Positions 1 through 11,267 are shown, counted from the stretch's first letter. The stretch is DNA of 64,000 nucleotides from Ifrita kowaldi (GCA_013398055.1 VZRS01012584.1:124001-188000), one strand, 5' to 3'. The notes: generated by a model not told the origin, from the letters alone. A program made the numbers and translations.

Positions 1-88
1 ATATTTATACAGAAGATGCACAAAGTAGGATGGGAGACACTGAGACAGACAGGAAGATGCAAAGCATTGACTGTACTGATAACCTCAC
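1..88 (-). other. BTRC: BTRC intron, partial, left edge
   Basis: Sequence downstream (in transcription) of the exon ending at 89. It begins with donor GTGAGGTTATCAG on the minus strand. Nothing else is recognisable in these 88 bases. Confidence 0.9.
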
Positions 89-199
89 CCATCATATGCC
101 CCACTGACTATCCTCTTGTTATCAAAGCGTATGCATCTCACCAACTCTTCGTGGCCTTCCAGTACTCGTAAACATGCCCCACACTCGATATCCCACAGC
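89..199 (-). CDS. BTRC: BTRC exon, WD40 blades 5-6 ([18 protein letters not shown])
   Basis: The 111-base exon completes arginine (AG|G) and encodes [37 protein letters not shown]. Leu and Arg of EELVRC correspond to human Leu472 and Arg474, degron contacts, and are intact. The acceptor is CTCTTCCAG and the donor GTGAGGTTAT, leaving two bases of the final glycine codon for the next exon, which is outside the window. About 79 further residues of BTRC, including the last blade, are expected beyond the left edge. The reading frame is too short to appear in an ORF scan, and the exon was found from the peptide itself. Confidence 0.97.
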
Positions 200-3100
200 C
201 TGGAAGAGAGTACAAAGAAGCATTAAGAATTTTTTAATACTTTAGCATTGCAATGAAACATTTGGTCTTTGTTTGTAGTAAATGGAAACTTGGAAATAAA
301 GGTTATAATGGAACAAAAAAGAAGAAACAAACTACACTCATCACTCCTTTTCCCCCAGTTAAATGGATGCATGATTTTCCGCATGACCCTGTGATGTTAC
401 AGTAACGGGAGATGAGTCACAAACCAGTTGTGTGTAGTATCCACTGCTCTAGTAACACAGGGTATCTCCCAGTTATCGTCAGAGTAAGCCTCACTTTATT
501 TTACTGAGGTTCATTTTTCATAAAGGTGTCGTGCCTTGGTTTTAAGATATGAAAAGATGGAGACTTACCAGTCCCCTTGGCAGCTTGTTTCAATTGATAT
601 GATCACCTTCACAAGGCATGAGCCCCTTTCTGTTCCCCTACATGCCCATTTCTGATTTGGAGACTACCATCAGACAAATTAAGTCATCAATATAGTGGTG
701 AGAGGTACAAGAATTAACAACACCTTTTCCTTTGTGATTTCTCCCCCAGAAGGTAAATTTAATCTGTAATCTAGGCACACTTTACACATGAACTAAAATG
801 GATGCTCTGTGTTTGTTATTTTGTAATGCATTTTCTTCTTGCTCTCAAATAACTCCTGTGGCTCTCTGTGAACTGTTTCTAATAATACAGTATTTTAAAA
901 AGGTTCTGGCACCCAAACCAGTATACAGTAAGAGACCCAGCAACACCTTATTCTCTCAACTGTAAATATCCCAGAGTTTTGGCTTTTGTGATGGATTTTC
1001 AGCATGGAGAATAAATTAAAATACATAGTTTTTACACTTGCACCTACCTTAAAAAACAGTTAAACACTTCAAACAGTTATGAAGTAAGTCTATTTGTTTT
1101 CCATACTTTTGCCAGCTCTTTGACATGACTCCCAATTACCATGAATAAAGAATGATTATTTGCCTACAAGAACTGAAATTCTTTTACATGTATTGTCTAG
1201 AGGTGTTCCACCTCTGGCTGAGACATGCTCTGCTCATACAGTAGTCTTGTCATAGCAGTATCTGCTCTGGCTCCCTGACACACAGCAGAAAGCAAGCAGT
1301 CACGAATGTTCTCAAATGCTCATTCAATAAGTGCTCTGACTGGCATGAACTTCACAGTAGTGAGAAATATGGGGAAAAATGTGGAATTTCTCTGGGTGAC
1401 ACATCTTGAAGCAGCACAGCTGCTGAGAGGTCAGGTCACTTTTGCTTGGGAGACAATGAAAGAGATAAACCATCCCCACATATTTCACTCTTGAGGTTCC
1501 CCAGGGAATAATCCTGATCTAGTTGATGTGTGCCCAAGGCTGGTGGATAATGATTGCAGCTGTCTTGCCACAACAAGTTGCTTTCACTTTGGACAACAGA
1601 GGAATGAACAGAAGAACACTTTTGTCACTGTAGAACCAAGAAAGGATAAGTCTATGCACATGTTTGAAGCCAACAAGGAGCACACAGTGATTCTTCAATC
1701 GGTGAAGTTGATCTTTCAGGAATCTGTGAAGGGCCAAATCGTTTTCACTTGAGTACAGCACACCAGTCAAGGTCAGAGCAAGCAACTCCATGGCAAAGGT
1801 CAGCCAAAGGCACTCTGGCTGGTCAGAGAGCATTACATCTGTCAAGGGCTGTAAACAGGACAGACAATGCCAGAGATTAACTGGTGCAGAAAGGTTTGAA
1901 GAGCAATCTTGTGCCAGGAGCTTTTGTGCCGCGTGTTTCCATTCCTTGCCATCGATCCTGAAATCGCCAGCAGCTCTGGGAGGCTGCATCACACTAATTC
2001 AGGCCTGTATTTTCAGGTCCCAGTCTGAGGTTTTATCTGAATCTGAATGGGATTACAAGAGTTGATCATGTCCCTTGTCACGTGGCAAATGGGCCTTCAT
2101 GTATAAAAGGGATAACTGCTATTAAGAGTAGGGTCTCCTAGCAGAATTGGCGCCAAGGGTACTTCCCAGATTTGATAAATTTCTTTAACTTCTACTTTAA
2201 ATATTCAAAGGAACAAACAGTAAAAGAGCTAAACTTAAGGCTTGAGAACCAACTAAAAAAGATCACTACAAAGTGTATGCAGTCAAAAACACCACTGCTT
2301 TTCCTTCCTGTAACTTTGGGAGAACTTCTGGAGGTAGAGGGAGGTCTGCAATTATCTCAGCCTTTAATTCACCTGAAAGCAGAGCTGGGAGATATACAGA
2401 AGGCAGGTGAGTCGGAAACCCCATCTCTTAGAATGCTGTTGTCTAAACAGATCAGTATCAGATCCTTAGGTGTGCACACAATAGAAATAGAATATACACG
2501 TGAAGACCAACCACTCATTAAAACTTAACCCAAGATGATATAGTCTAATTTTATTTTCTTGTGCTAAATTCTCTGATTCTTTTTTTTCTACACCATATTT
2601 GTCTGTAGCAATTAAGAACTTTGGCCCTAGAAGATAGAAGCTAAGATACTAAAGTGATTGGATTAAACTTGGTGGACAAGTTCCTGCTAGATGGAAATTA
2701 GCACAACTATAGTGATGTCTATTTAGTTGTGTCCTCTTACACTGGTGAAATTTCTGGCCTAAATCAAAACCTAAATAATTTTTCTATGTGGAGTCTCCCT
2801 ACACAAGTCTCAGCTACTTCACATGTCCTTAATGTTTGCAGTTGCAGAACTAGAAATCACAAAGTCATCTTCTGGAAAAAAGTTTCCCTGCAACTGAGGA
2901 ATAATGAACTTTTAAGTTCTGTATCAGCCTCTACTGAAGCCCAGCACACAACATCTGGTAGTGGATTAAAACCAAAACTACAAAGCACCAAGCCATCCAT
3001 GAAGATGACTTAGGAACCTTTTTCTTAATCATTCTTCCACTGACTTGTGCCCTCTGCTAATGGCTGAGAGAAAACTGTCTTTTAGCAGCAGGTAAGTCTT

Positions 3101-4408
3101 TTGCCTTGATCACACTGCTGCTAAACTTGACTCCCATTAAGATTCACTGTCCACATTCCTGAAATTCTAGCACAATTTATCTGTCAAGTAGGGATTTTGT
3201 CCAATGCAAGCATAAAAGTAACTGTATTCCTGTTTAGCATTATCACTATCTTGACATTTATTTTTATTAGCGTTGCATATTTTAGATCCTTCCCTAACTG
3301 CTGTAGTATTTAACTATTTCTTACTCTACTTCTGAGGCCAAGTCTCATAGTACAACTGCAGAGGCTTATTTTTTCTCTTTGAAGTGCAGAAGTTCTCACC
3401 AAGTGGTGCTGCTCTCACACAATGCCTGTAATACTTCTTCCCTTGATTAAGAGATGTAAGTTTCAGCTCTCCTGGTCATGCTCTCAGACAGCCCTGTACG
3501 AAAATCTGGCACAGTGTCCTGGTGATGTCAACCAAAGGACTGCTGCTTTCCTACAGAATGCAGAGCAGGGAGAGGCAGCATGTTGCAAACCAAGCCCACA
3601 GGCAAACAACAGCATGGATCATTCTCACTGAGGAAAAATTATTACTGACATGCAAAGTGAAGAGTTCCTGCTTACATTGTCCAGCTTTCAAGTTTCATCA
3701 GAACGCAGACAATTACTTAAAGAAATGACAAAGGGAAAAGGGAAGTTGCTGTTACTCCCATTTCCATGACAGAGCCATTTTTCTGTATCACATAAACTAA
3801 TATTCAAGCTTGTTCTGTACATCATGAAATTAGTAGGACATCCCTCTGCCAGCAGCTGCAGGATGTAGGGAGAAACTCTGGCTCGTGATACCAGAAAGAG
3901 TTAAATCTCAGATTGCAACCAGGGCAGCTGGAGAAGTGCAAAAGGCAGCAAACTGAACTTCATGCTCTAAACCAGCTGTTCCAAACTTAACCAGGTGCCA
4001 AGTACCACAAGAAGAGTTTGGCGAGAGCCCAGGAGGATTTCTGCAGAGGATTAAATGCCTCTTACTGCAAATCTGACCCCTTTAACTAGACACATAGTCC
4101 AATTAAAATATCACAAGAGGACATCACAGAAAGTGGTACTTGCCAGCTTTTTCATACACCAGAACTGTCAGAGCAATGCAACTTGTTGATTAGTATGGGA
4201 CTCTTGAGATGTAGAGGATGAAAGACAACACAGTAAAACAGGCTTCTAATATCTCTTCCTAGTAGTTCCCAATGTTCTATACCAAAGAAAGCATATTTCA
4301 AAGTTGACAAGGGTACAGAGCACTTCAGTTGCCTAACCTCTGCAAGTCCCAGGGCACCAGAGCCAACGTGCTTGCACAGAACTCTGCGATGGGGAGTTTG
4401 TCTCTCAC
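200..4408 (-). other. BTRC: BTRC intron (4.2 kb)
   Basis: Intron between the two WD40 exons at 4409-4527 and 89-199. The only notable content is the degenerate protein-like block at 1197-1992 (separate entry) and an open stretch at 2172-2528 on the plus strand that resembles nothing I know. The rest is AT-rich unique sequence with no recognisable repeat. Confidence 0.9.
1197..1992 (-). pseudogene. unidentified degenerate protein-like block
   Basis: On the minus strand, 157 codons are open from 1992 to 1519. After one TAG the same frame stays open for about 60 more codons (to near 1333). After a further one-base frame change and a TGA, another open stretch runs to a TAG at 1197-1199, ending with PEVEHL. 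The translated peptide is protein-like in composition, with amphipathic helical pieces such as DLALHRFLKDQLHRLKN and LLSKVKATCCGKTAA and few low-complexity runs. There is no plausible start, since a TGA lies just upstream of the first codons. I do not recognise the family. It could be a decayed processed gene copy or chance openness in a GC-richer patch; the plus strand is also fairly open here (1306-1494, 1528-1752, 1790-2065), which weakens the case. Confidence 0.3.
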
Positions 4409-4527
4409 CTGATGGTATTATCTGAAGAGCCGCTCACTACTAGCCTGTCTCTGTACTGCAGACATGCAATGCCTCGTTTGTGGCCATTTAAGGTGCGCAC
4501 AAATTCGCAGGTACTAGTGTTCCATAC
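4409..4527 (-). CDS. BTRC: BTRC exon, WD40 blades 4-5 (VWNTSTCEFVRTLNGHKRG)
   Basis: The 119-base exon starts at phase 0 with VWNTSTCEFVRTLNGHKRG and continues IACLQYRDRLVVSGSSDNT, IR, ending on AG of arginine. VWNTSTCEF is the BTRC form; FBXW11 has a serine in place of the asparagine. The arginine of GHKRG corresponds to human Arg431, a phosphate contact, and is present. The acceptor is CCTGTCACAG and the donor GTGAGAGACA. The ORF reading through both splice sites into intron (4405-4650) is not all coding. Confidence 0.98.
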
Positions 4528-5201
4528 CTGTGACAGGAAGGGGGGGAGGGAACCACACAGAGACAAAATTATTACGAAGAGACTAACAAAAGATGGTGTC
4601 TGTATGATATATAGATGCACCCAGAATGCTCTTAATGAAGATGCTATCATTAAGACTGGGAAAATTACCCCTCTGATGACCTGTGGTTATAGTCTGCAAC
4701 TGACAGCAGGTTGGGTCATTGTACACAGAAGATTTTTGTCACACAGTATCAAATTAGCTTCCAGGTTTAGTATTTAGTATTTAGTTGGGCTATTATTTAG
4801 TTTACACATGATATAGATTCTCCTGAGGTTTGATGCTGCCGACTGGGATCGTAGCAGTAACACTTAAGTATCTCCTATCCACTCACCTTCACTTTCATCC
4901 CCATGCTGCCCTCTAACAACTGTTTAAATGACTGAACAAATTATGGAAGTGGTCAAGTTGAAAAACAACACAGAAAAAAAATGTTCTTTTTCAACTGCAG
5001 CTGTACCTGGATCTGATTTGCCATAAGCTCTCTAAACAAGTTGTGCAAGCTCAACTGAGGAGGGGTGAGTGCAAACGAGCAGGAGGAAGAACACTGCTTC
5101 TAAAGGAAGATCCTGCCACGGGCCATCTTTCCTGTGCGGTCACTGTTCTTCATTAATAAATACCCCAGTGCTGCAAACAGAAAGCCTCTGAAACACCTCA
5201 C
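4528..5201 (-). other. BTRC: BTRC intron (0.7 kb)
   Basis: Short intron with the donor at its high-coordinate end and the acceptor at its low end. A G-rich run (ggaaggggggga) lies just beyond the acceptor at 4536-4549 on the plus strand and reads as a polypyrimidine tract on the minus strand. No repeat is seen. Confidence 0.9.
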
Positions 5202-5451
5202 CTTTATAGTTCTGTCACCTGATGCCGATACAATGTACTTGTCATCAAAGTCCACTACGTTGACGGCAGCTCGGTGCCCTACGAGCACCCTCCTCAGGGT
5301 GATGTCTGTCGGGGAAGCCATGTCCCACACGGCGATGGAACGGTCTTTGGAACACGTCACCATCATGCCGTTGTTGAAGCGGAGGTGCAGCACGGCTTCG
5401 CAGTGGTGGATCAGTGTATTCAGCATCTCGCCTGCATTCACGTCCCACACT
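5202..5451 (-). CDS. BTRC: BTRC exon, WD40 blades 2-4 (VWDVNAGEMLNTLIHH)
   Basis: The 250-base exon completes an arginine codon (AG|A) and encodes VWDVNAGEMLNTLIHHCE, AVLHLRFNNGMMVTCSKDR, SIAVWDMASPTDITLRRVL, VGHRAAVNVVDFDDKYIV and SASGDRTIK, ending at phase 0. It contains parts of three propeller blades, with WD and GH dipeptides in the expected places. Residues matching human Lys365 (CSKDR), Asn394 (AVNVV) and Arg410 (GDRTIK) are kept. The acceptor is ACCTGCAG and the donor GTGAGGTGTT. Position 6 reads A where I recall T in human. Confidence 0.98.
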
Positions 5452-7783
5452 CTGCAGGTTCAGATTTCAAACCAGAGAGAAGAGAGTTAAAAACCTGCAC
5501 AGTGCATTTTCTGCAGAGCGGGAGAGGGACAGGGAGAGGTAATTGACTCTCTAGTGATATTAGAGAAGCAAACACCACAAGTTATATCTACATCTATTAA
5601 ATAGTTCATTAAAAAATGTATTAGATAAACCTGCTGATTATGTGTACATTACGACAGTCCAGCAGCCAAAAACCCTGCAATGCAGTTAACACCATAAAAA
5701 TAACGCACCCAGGAAAAAAGCATTCTTTAATTAAAGGAATTTAGTGCTGAGGAAAGTTAGAAGACTGATGGCCTTAAAGACTGATGTGTCCTGGTTGTGC
5801 CAGCCTATTATACACTTCATTTCCAGTCAATGTGGAGAAGTAAGTTCCCTGACAGGCTTAATTTTTGACCTATCTCACAGGACTATCAGCTCAAGTGGCA
5901 ATTTATACAGAAGCAGAAGACAAGACAATTCTTTTCAAACAAATACAAGTAATTGCCACAAGTTGCACCATGATTTGCATTTACCCTGCGGTGCATCTGG
6001 TACACAGCTACATTCCAGGAATGTGCTGAATACCCAAATTAAGACATAGCATTTATGTCAATTTAATGTTATTGGAACCAACTGTTTCAACTGAAAGATA
6101 ATTTAGGATGCACGTTAGACAAAAGCTTCATACAGAACTTCTAGTACTTGAAATGAAGATTTTAAGCCTTAAAAATATTTCTTTTGGGCTATTCTGTTGG
6201 CAAACTTCTTTTGCCCTCCATAAAGAGATTTCTTTTGGCACTATCACACCTGTATCCCAGATACACTATATGAAAGCAGAAAATGGCTGTATCATCAAGC
6301 ACATCAGACATGGCAGAAGTTAAAACTTTCTGCTGCCAATAAGGCAAGCAGTAAGAAAAGGCAAGATGTGAGAAAGACTTCTAATGTCTTATTTTCTAAC
6401 TTATGGAAACTGAAGTGCATCAACTTATGGACTCTAAATGAGAAAGAAAACTGCATTCCAATTAGAAAATGCAAAGGAGAAAAAACTAAAGACCTGAGCC
6501 ATTAACATACGAACAGTTTGCAGACAGGGTTGCCAAACTGAACAGGAGCTGGAGACCCACTGACTTCTTTGGACAAGTGCATCCCTGAGATCTCAGAAGC
6601 ATTAAGAGCCCATCTGTACTGTCTATTGGATGAAGCCTCTCTTCCTGAGGAGACCCAAGGATAAAAGTGATGCATCCTATGTGCCTCTGGGGTCTGCACA
6701 AACATTTATAGATACAGTGGGAGACAAAGTATTCCTGGGCAAGTAGCCAGTCTGCAATTTGGCCTGCCTGGCCTGATATGGAAAATGACAGTGCTTGTTA
6801 CAGACATCAGCCTCTCCTTTTGCAATCTGTTTAGCCCAGTGCAGTTCCCACACCACCTCCAGGCAGGCGGTGTTGCCGAAATTCTGGATTCCTACTAATG
6901 ACAGAACCCCAAAACCTAGCATAACTGCAAGACTGCATGCATCACATGTCAGGAATTCAATTTAATAGTTATTAGCTTATCAGTAGTAGTTTACACATAA
7001 GCACAGAGGAGCTTGCAGCCATAGGAATGCATGCTAATAGTTCCAGAAAAGGCCACCAATGCAGCTTTTTGGTGTCCAACCTCACTGCATGAGCATTGCT
7101 TGTACTCTGATAAAGAGGAAGTATATAACAACAGCGAGAAGTCAGACCTGCCCCTTCACATCCAAGTTCACATTGCAATTCATTAACCCATATGTGCCTG
7201 TATTTACACTGTGGGTCTTACACACTCTGGTATCCTCTAGTATGACTAGTGGACTTCACAACTGCACAGCATGCACCACAAGTGCTACCTTGAGGTGTCC
7301 AGCCTTTTGCTGGAGACTCGAAGGAAAGAAAGGTTAGAAAGGTTGAATGAAAAGAAACATCATGCTGAAATTGAATTCAAAGTCATGGGAGATCTAGTCA
7401 TACATATTTTGTTAAAATTAAGTGACAATGGATGACTAAACCTTCAAACTTGCTTTGAAAACTTCAGCTCTTAAAAAGTTATTCTCAAGGAGAATTTATA
7501 ACATTCTCAGGGAGTGCCAAAACATGCAAAACCTTGGTGAAATGCCAGATGGCCTTCCTAAGTCATCTTGACCTTGACTGGCCTTGGCTTAGGTTCTCAT
7601 TTCTCCTTGACAGCGATTTGCATGGACATCTGATAAACAAGGACAGCACAATGCTGAACAAATATGCTGAACTACTTCATGGAACTGCTGGAACAGCACA
7701 CATTTAAGAAGAGATCATTTCAGCAGCTTGCAAAGCTAAGATCTTAAGAGGCAAACAGAAAGGTCCAAATCATAAGCACACAC
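5452..7783 (-). other. BTRC: BTRC intron (2.3 kb)
   Basis: Intron between WD40 exons. The open frames here are short and unlike known proteins. I see no recognisable repeat or regulatory structure. Confidence 0.88.
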
Positions 7784-7902
7784 CTGACTGTTGAGTCTGA
7801 AGATCCAGTAATGATCACCCGTTCATCATACTGGAGGCACAGGACAGAACCCGTGTGTCCGGTGAGAATTCGCTTGCACTCCAATGTATTCTTATCCCAG
7901 AT
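7784..7902 (-). CDS. BTRC: BTRC exon, WD40 blades 1-2 (IWDKNTLECKRILTGH)
   Basis: The 119-base exon begins at phase 0 with IWDKNTLECKRILTGHTG and continues SVLCLQYDERVIITGSSDS, TVR, ending on AG of an arginine codon. It shows a WD dipeptide, a GH dipeptide and the SSDSTVR strand typical of a WD40 repeat. Ser of HTGSVLC and the second Ser of TGSSDS correspond to human Ser309 and Ser325 (569-residue numbering), which contact the degron phosphate; both are present. The acceptor is CTGTCTTAG. The donor GTGTGTGCTT is the weakest-looking in the gene. Confidence 0.97.
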
Positions 7903-8385
7903 CTAAGACAGCAAATATTCAAAACCGGACAGTTCAGTGAAGTTTTCATCTTTCAGTGCTTACTAGTTTGACTAGACTGTTTTTCACTACAACACATCAT
8001 CTACAGGGCACTTAGAACACCTTTAGTGGCATCTGTAGAATCTTCTACAGGCTCTTCGGTGCAATACATTGACATCTTTGCTATTACTGGCTTTACTAAG
8101 AATATTGGTTTTACCCTTCTCATTAGGGTACAGGGCCCAGTAATTACACAGCCTGTAATTACTGCTGGACAGAAACTCTGCTAGCAAAGCTTGTCTGTCT
8201 GAAAACAGGGTCTCTCTAGCCAGATAAAAGAGGCATAGCTGCTGTGCTGGTGGGAGATGGGGGAAGGGGAAGGAGAAGGCTAGGTTACTAACAACAGACT
8301 GGGTAGGTGTCACTGAAATTAGGACACTATTATTTATGGCATAGGCACTCCAAGCCATTAGTATGCCATGATGGAGCATTCTCAC
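7903..8385 (-). other. BTRC: BTRC intron (0.5 kb)
   Basis: A 483-base intron that contains a perfect 11-bp inverted repeat at 8138-8164 (separate entry). On the minus strand it is mostly open in the frame of the upstream exon, which produces a misleading long ORF. Confidence 0.9.
8138..8164. repeat. perfect 11-bp inverted repeat with TAATTA cores
   Basis: The arms cagtaattaca and tgtaattactg are exact reverse complements separated by a 5-base spacer (cagcc). Each arm contains a TAATTA homeodomain core, so the structure could be a paired homeodomain site. A hairpin in the BTRC intron transcript is an alternative. Seen directly; function is inference. Confidence 0.6.
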
Positions 8386-8523
8386 CTTAATAGTATTGTC
8401 TCGCAGGCCACTCACTATCTTCTGATCATCATACTGTAAACAATAAACCCCTTTGCTTGTCTCGCTTCGGCAGTGGATCCTCTGTAAACTGTGCCTTCCA
8501 CACCGCCAATTCGACTCTATTGT
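8386..8523 (-). CDS. BTRC: BTRC exon, linker end and WD40 blade 1
   Basis: Forty-six codons, phase 0 at both ends: TIESNWRCGRHSLQRIHC then RSETSKGVYCLQYDDQKIV and SGLRDNTIK. It holds the first WD40 strands. Using the human 569-residue numbering, the Tyr of GVYCLQY falls at Tyr271 and the Arg of GLRDN at Arg285; both contact the phosphodegron in the human structure and both are retained. The acceptor is CTCCTCAAG and the donor GTGAGAATGC. Flanking intron happens to be open in this frame, so a 213-codon ORF (8023-8664) can be drawn, but only this segment resembles BTRC. Confidence 0.98.
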
Positions 8524-9392
8524 CTTGAGGAGAGACAGGAGACAAATGAGACATAGGGAAAAAAGAAAGCATGGAACTATCTCCCTTTTTTTTTTGTTTG
8601 GTTGAGAAAGCAGCAGACACTTATCTTCAAGCTTTTTCCTGTAATCAGGCCCATACAGTGACATACCTGCTTTCTAGAATACATGTAATAAATCCAATTA
8701 AACAGACAAATGCTTGGAAAAGATAATCTGTGCTGTTGGGAATAGTGAGGAAGAAGTAACCTAAAACTTCTTTTCTATCTCCAGCCTTTAACCCCCTGTG
8801 ACTCAACACCTAAACAACTGAAGAGAAAGTCTCAGTCGAGCTCTAAGTGCTTGCACAAACTTGTCACAACAGTGCTCAAGCACTGCTTCTGCTTTTAGGA
8901 AAGAACCAGAACATGCCATTTTGCTCACACTAAATGCAAGGAAAACATGCTCAGCTGCTTCCTGTTTCCCTGAGTCTTAGGACTGCAGACTTCAGGAATG
9001 CACTTTCTCCCTGCCTCAGTTCTTGATATCTTCCCGTAACATTTAGGTCTCATTGCACTGGGAGGAGCAAAGTACTGTGGAACAGAGAAAACCAAGATGT
9101 TACAGTGCTGCTGTGATACTGGATGTGCAAAGTGTGGAGACTCCACCTGCAAACAGCTCATTGAACAATTCAACTCAGCAGCCTCTGTTCTAAAGGAGCA
9201 GCAGGATCTTATATAACTATCACAGATCTACAAACTCCAGACAAACACGGACATGTCAGATTTAATGAAATACTACACTGCATTCTAATATCCTCAGAAC
9301 TTCAGCATCATGAATAAATCAGGAACATTTGAAAAAAACAAAACTAAAAAACCAACAGTGAAACACCACCACATCTGGCAGCTGTTTCTTAC
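8524..9392 (-). other. BTRC: BTRC intron (0.9 kb)
   Basis: Intron between the linker exon and WD40 blade 1. A pyrimidine tract (minus strand) lies near its acceptor end and a run of nine or so T on the plus strand at about 8587. Nothing else is recognised. Confidence 0.88.
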
Positions 9393-9489
9393 CTCTATGT
9401 CCTGTATAATTTTGGGGTAAAGTGCTCTGTAGAAGGAGTTGGGTGGCGCAGTTCCATCAGGAGGTTTATTTTTAAATAGATATTGCCCC
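9393..9489 (-). CDS. BTRC: BTRC exon, F-box to WD40 linker (GQYLFKNKPPDG)
   Basis: The 97-base exon completes tryptophan (TG|G) and reads GQYLFKNKPPDGTAPPNSF, YRALYPKIIQDIE. It forms the helical linker that positions the propeller relative to the F-box/SKP1 unit in the human crystal structure. It starts GGGGCAA after a CAG-type acceptor (CTTCCAG) and ends on GAG at phase 0 with donor GTAAGAAACA. The residue following PPDG is T here; I recall N in human BTRC. The paralogue lacks this extra residue, which again supports BTRC. Confidence 0.97.
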
Positions 9490-11150
9490 CTGGAAGACAA
9501 AGAACATTTCCACTGAACACAAATCATGTTTTAGCATTTTGGAGAAAGGTCCTCCTGGCATTTTACAAATGGGTAACCACTGCTGACAGATTCATAGTCA
9601 AACTTAATTTGCTAAGATGGGATGGTTCCTTGTTTGTTCACCCTGCAACATGTCAGTGTTGCATTTTAACACTGAAATACTCAAGAAAAATCTGTGTCCA
9701 ATAACTCGGGGAAGGGAAATAAATTCTCTATTATGGACATGAGCCCATTCAGCTCAGTAAGGGTTGACAGTGGTTCATGCCTGCAATACTCACACACATT
9801 ATCAGAGGTCACCTTTAAAATAAAGCATGCAAAGTAAATGAAAGAAGTCAAGGAACCCTCAAATTCACTAGGCATTCAAGGCTAGCTTTTATCTGCATTA
9901 GCAGGAACAGTATCAGCTTGGGTACATGGACATTTTACTGCTACTACTCTATTTTGGTAAGCAACACCTCATCTGTGGTGCCTCCCTCATTTCAACACTG
10001 ATTTGGAATACTCATATCCCAAGCTAGAGTTTTGTTACCAAAAAAATCTGTAAACGGCAATCACTGCCTGCTGTGTAAAAAACTTTAATTCCTCATCCTG
10101 AAGTTAAGAAGCCACCAAACACGGTGTGGAAGCTAGTAAACCCCACCACGGGCGTACTAACTGCTGCTCTGCCTGGCAACATGCCTCACAAAATGGAGAG
10201 CGGCACCAATGCCTCCGAGTGTAATCCTGGCATCAGAGGCACAGAGTTTACACTGGGCCAGCTCTCCACTTCTCCCTCCCTTGCTCCATTACAGCATAAT
10301 TAATTGTTCAATACTTCCTTGTGCATTTCTTTCCTGTCCTTTCCATACAGTATACCTCGAAACTCATTTCAGAGACTGTACATTAGCCACCCCAATGCAC
10401 TTGAACTAGGGAGATCACAACAGTGAACCAAAATCTTTAGGTTGTAAGGCAGTACCAAACTACAGGACTGGACAAACAAAATGACAAATGTTCAGGAAAA
10501 GAGCTTTTGATACTTTTTAAAATCAAGTATTCTAAGTACAGCTCGAGAGAAAGGTGCTTTTGGCTTTGGACAGACGAATCACTTGATTCTTGAAATAAAT
10601 GACCAGCAGACACACATATGGGAAAAAACACATGTGAAGATGGCACACATGGATGCAGACAAACCACTAACTAGACAGATGCCTATTTATTGTGATCCAG
10701 CCTGGAAGTGCATCCATGAAAATTAATATTATTGGCCAAGGAAGATGAAATCCTCTTTGGAGATAACAGAATACCTTGGAGACATCCTGGAAGACTTGGG
10801 CCAAGTCTACAAAAACCTGTGTTAGTCACAAGGCTATGTGACTAAAAACCTATTTATTCTTTCTAACTTTACTAGCTAATCTAACACAAAGTCTGGTTGC
10901 TACCTATAAGTTCTGCCCTACTGCATGTAGATTTAGTTGTTTACTGTTCAGCTGAAGGATTGCTTGGAATTTCCATGGCATCCCAGTAGTTGTTGTGCTG
11001 TGGCTCTGGGATAAAAGGAACCATTGTTTGCAGGTTTTGATGGCCAGCCAATTCAATCAGATGGACATAAGCATGCCCAGATTTTGGGCTTCTGCTTTAT
11101 ATTTCTCTAAATCTGTGTAACCCTTACTGCTCCCTGACAATCTGCCAGTG

Positions 11151-11267
11151 AAGGCTGCCAAGCTGCAGAATGGGGGGGGGGGGGTTTTGNNNNNNNNNNN
11201 NNNNNNNNNNNNNNNNNNNNNNNNNGGGAAGGCGTCCAAGCTGCAGAAGGGGGGGGGGGGGGTTCTG
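11151..11267. repeat. assembly gap flanked by duplicate poly-G units
   Basis: Thirty-six N (11190-11225) are flanked by two versions of one 39-base unit: 11151-11189 begins aaggctgccaagctgcagaa and runs into 13 G, and 11229-11267 begins aaggcgtccaagctgcagaa and runs into 14 G. Either a real tandem repeat was not resolved, or the same locus was entered on both sides of the gap because the homopolymer broke the assembly. ORFs containing X in this region are artefacts. Confidence 0.9.

Noticed and set aside
2085..2160. LTR-like promoter and primer-binding site (tataaaaggg followed by attggcgccaaggg)
   Set aside because: The tggcgcc string resembles a lysine tRNA primer site only over seven or eight bases. 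I saw no matching second LTR, no polypurine tract and no retroviral coding sequence nearby.
8023..8664. 213-codon minus-strand ORF as a distinct gene
   Set aside because: It is the 138-base BTRC exon (8386-8523) read through both splice sites into intron that happens to lack stops. Only the exon part resembles a protein.
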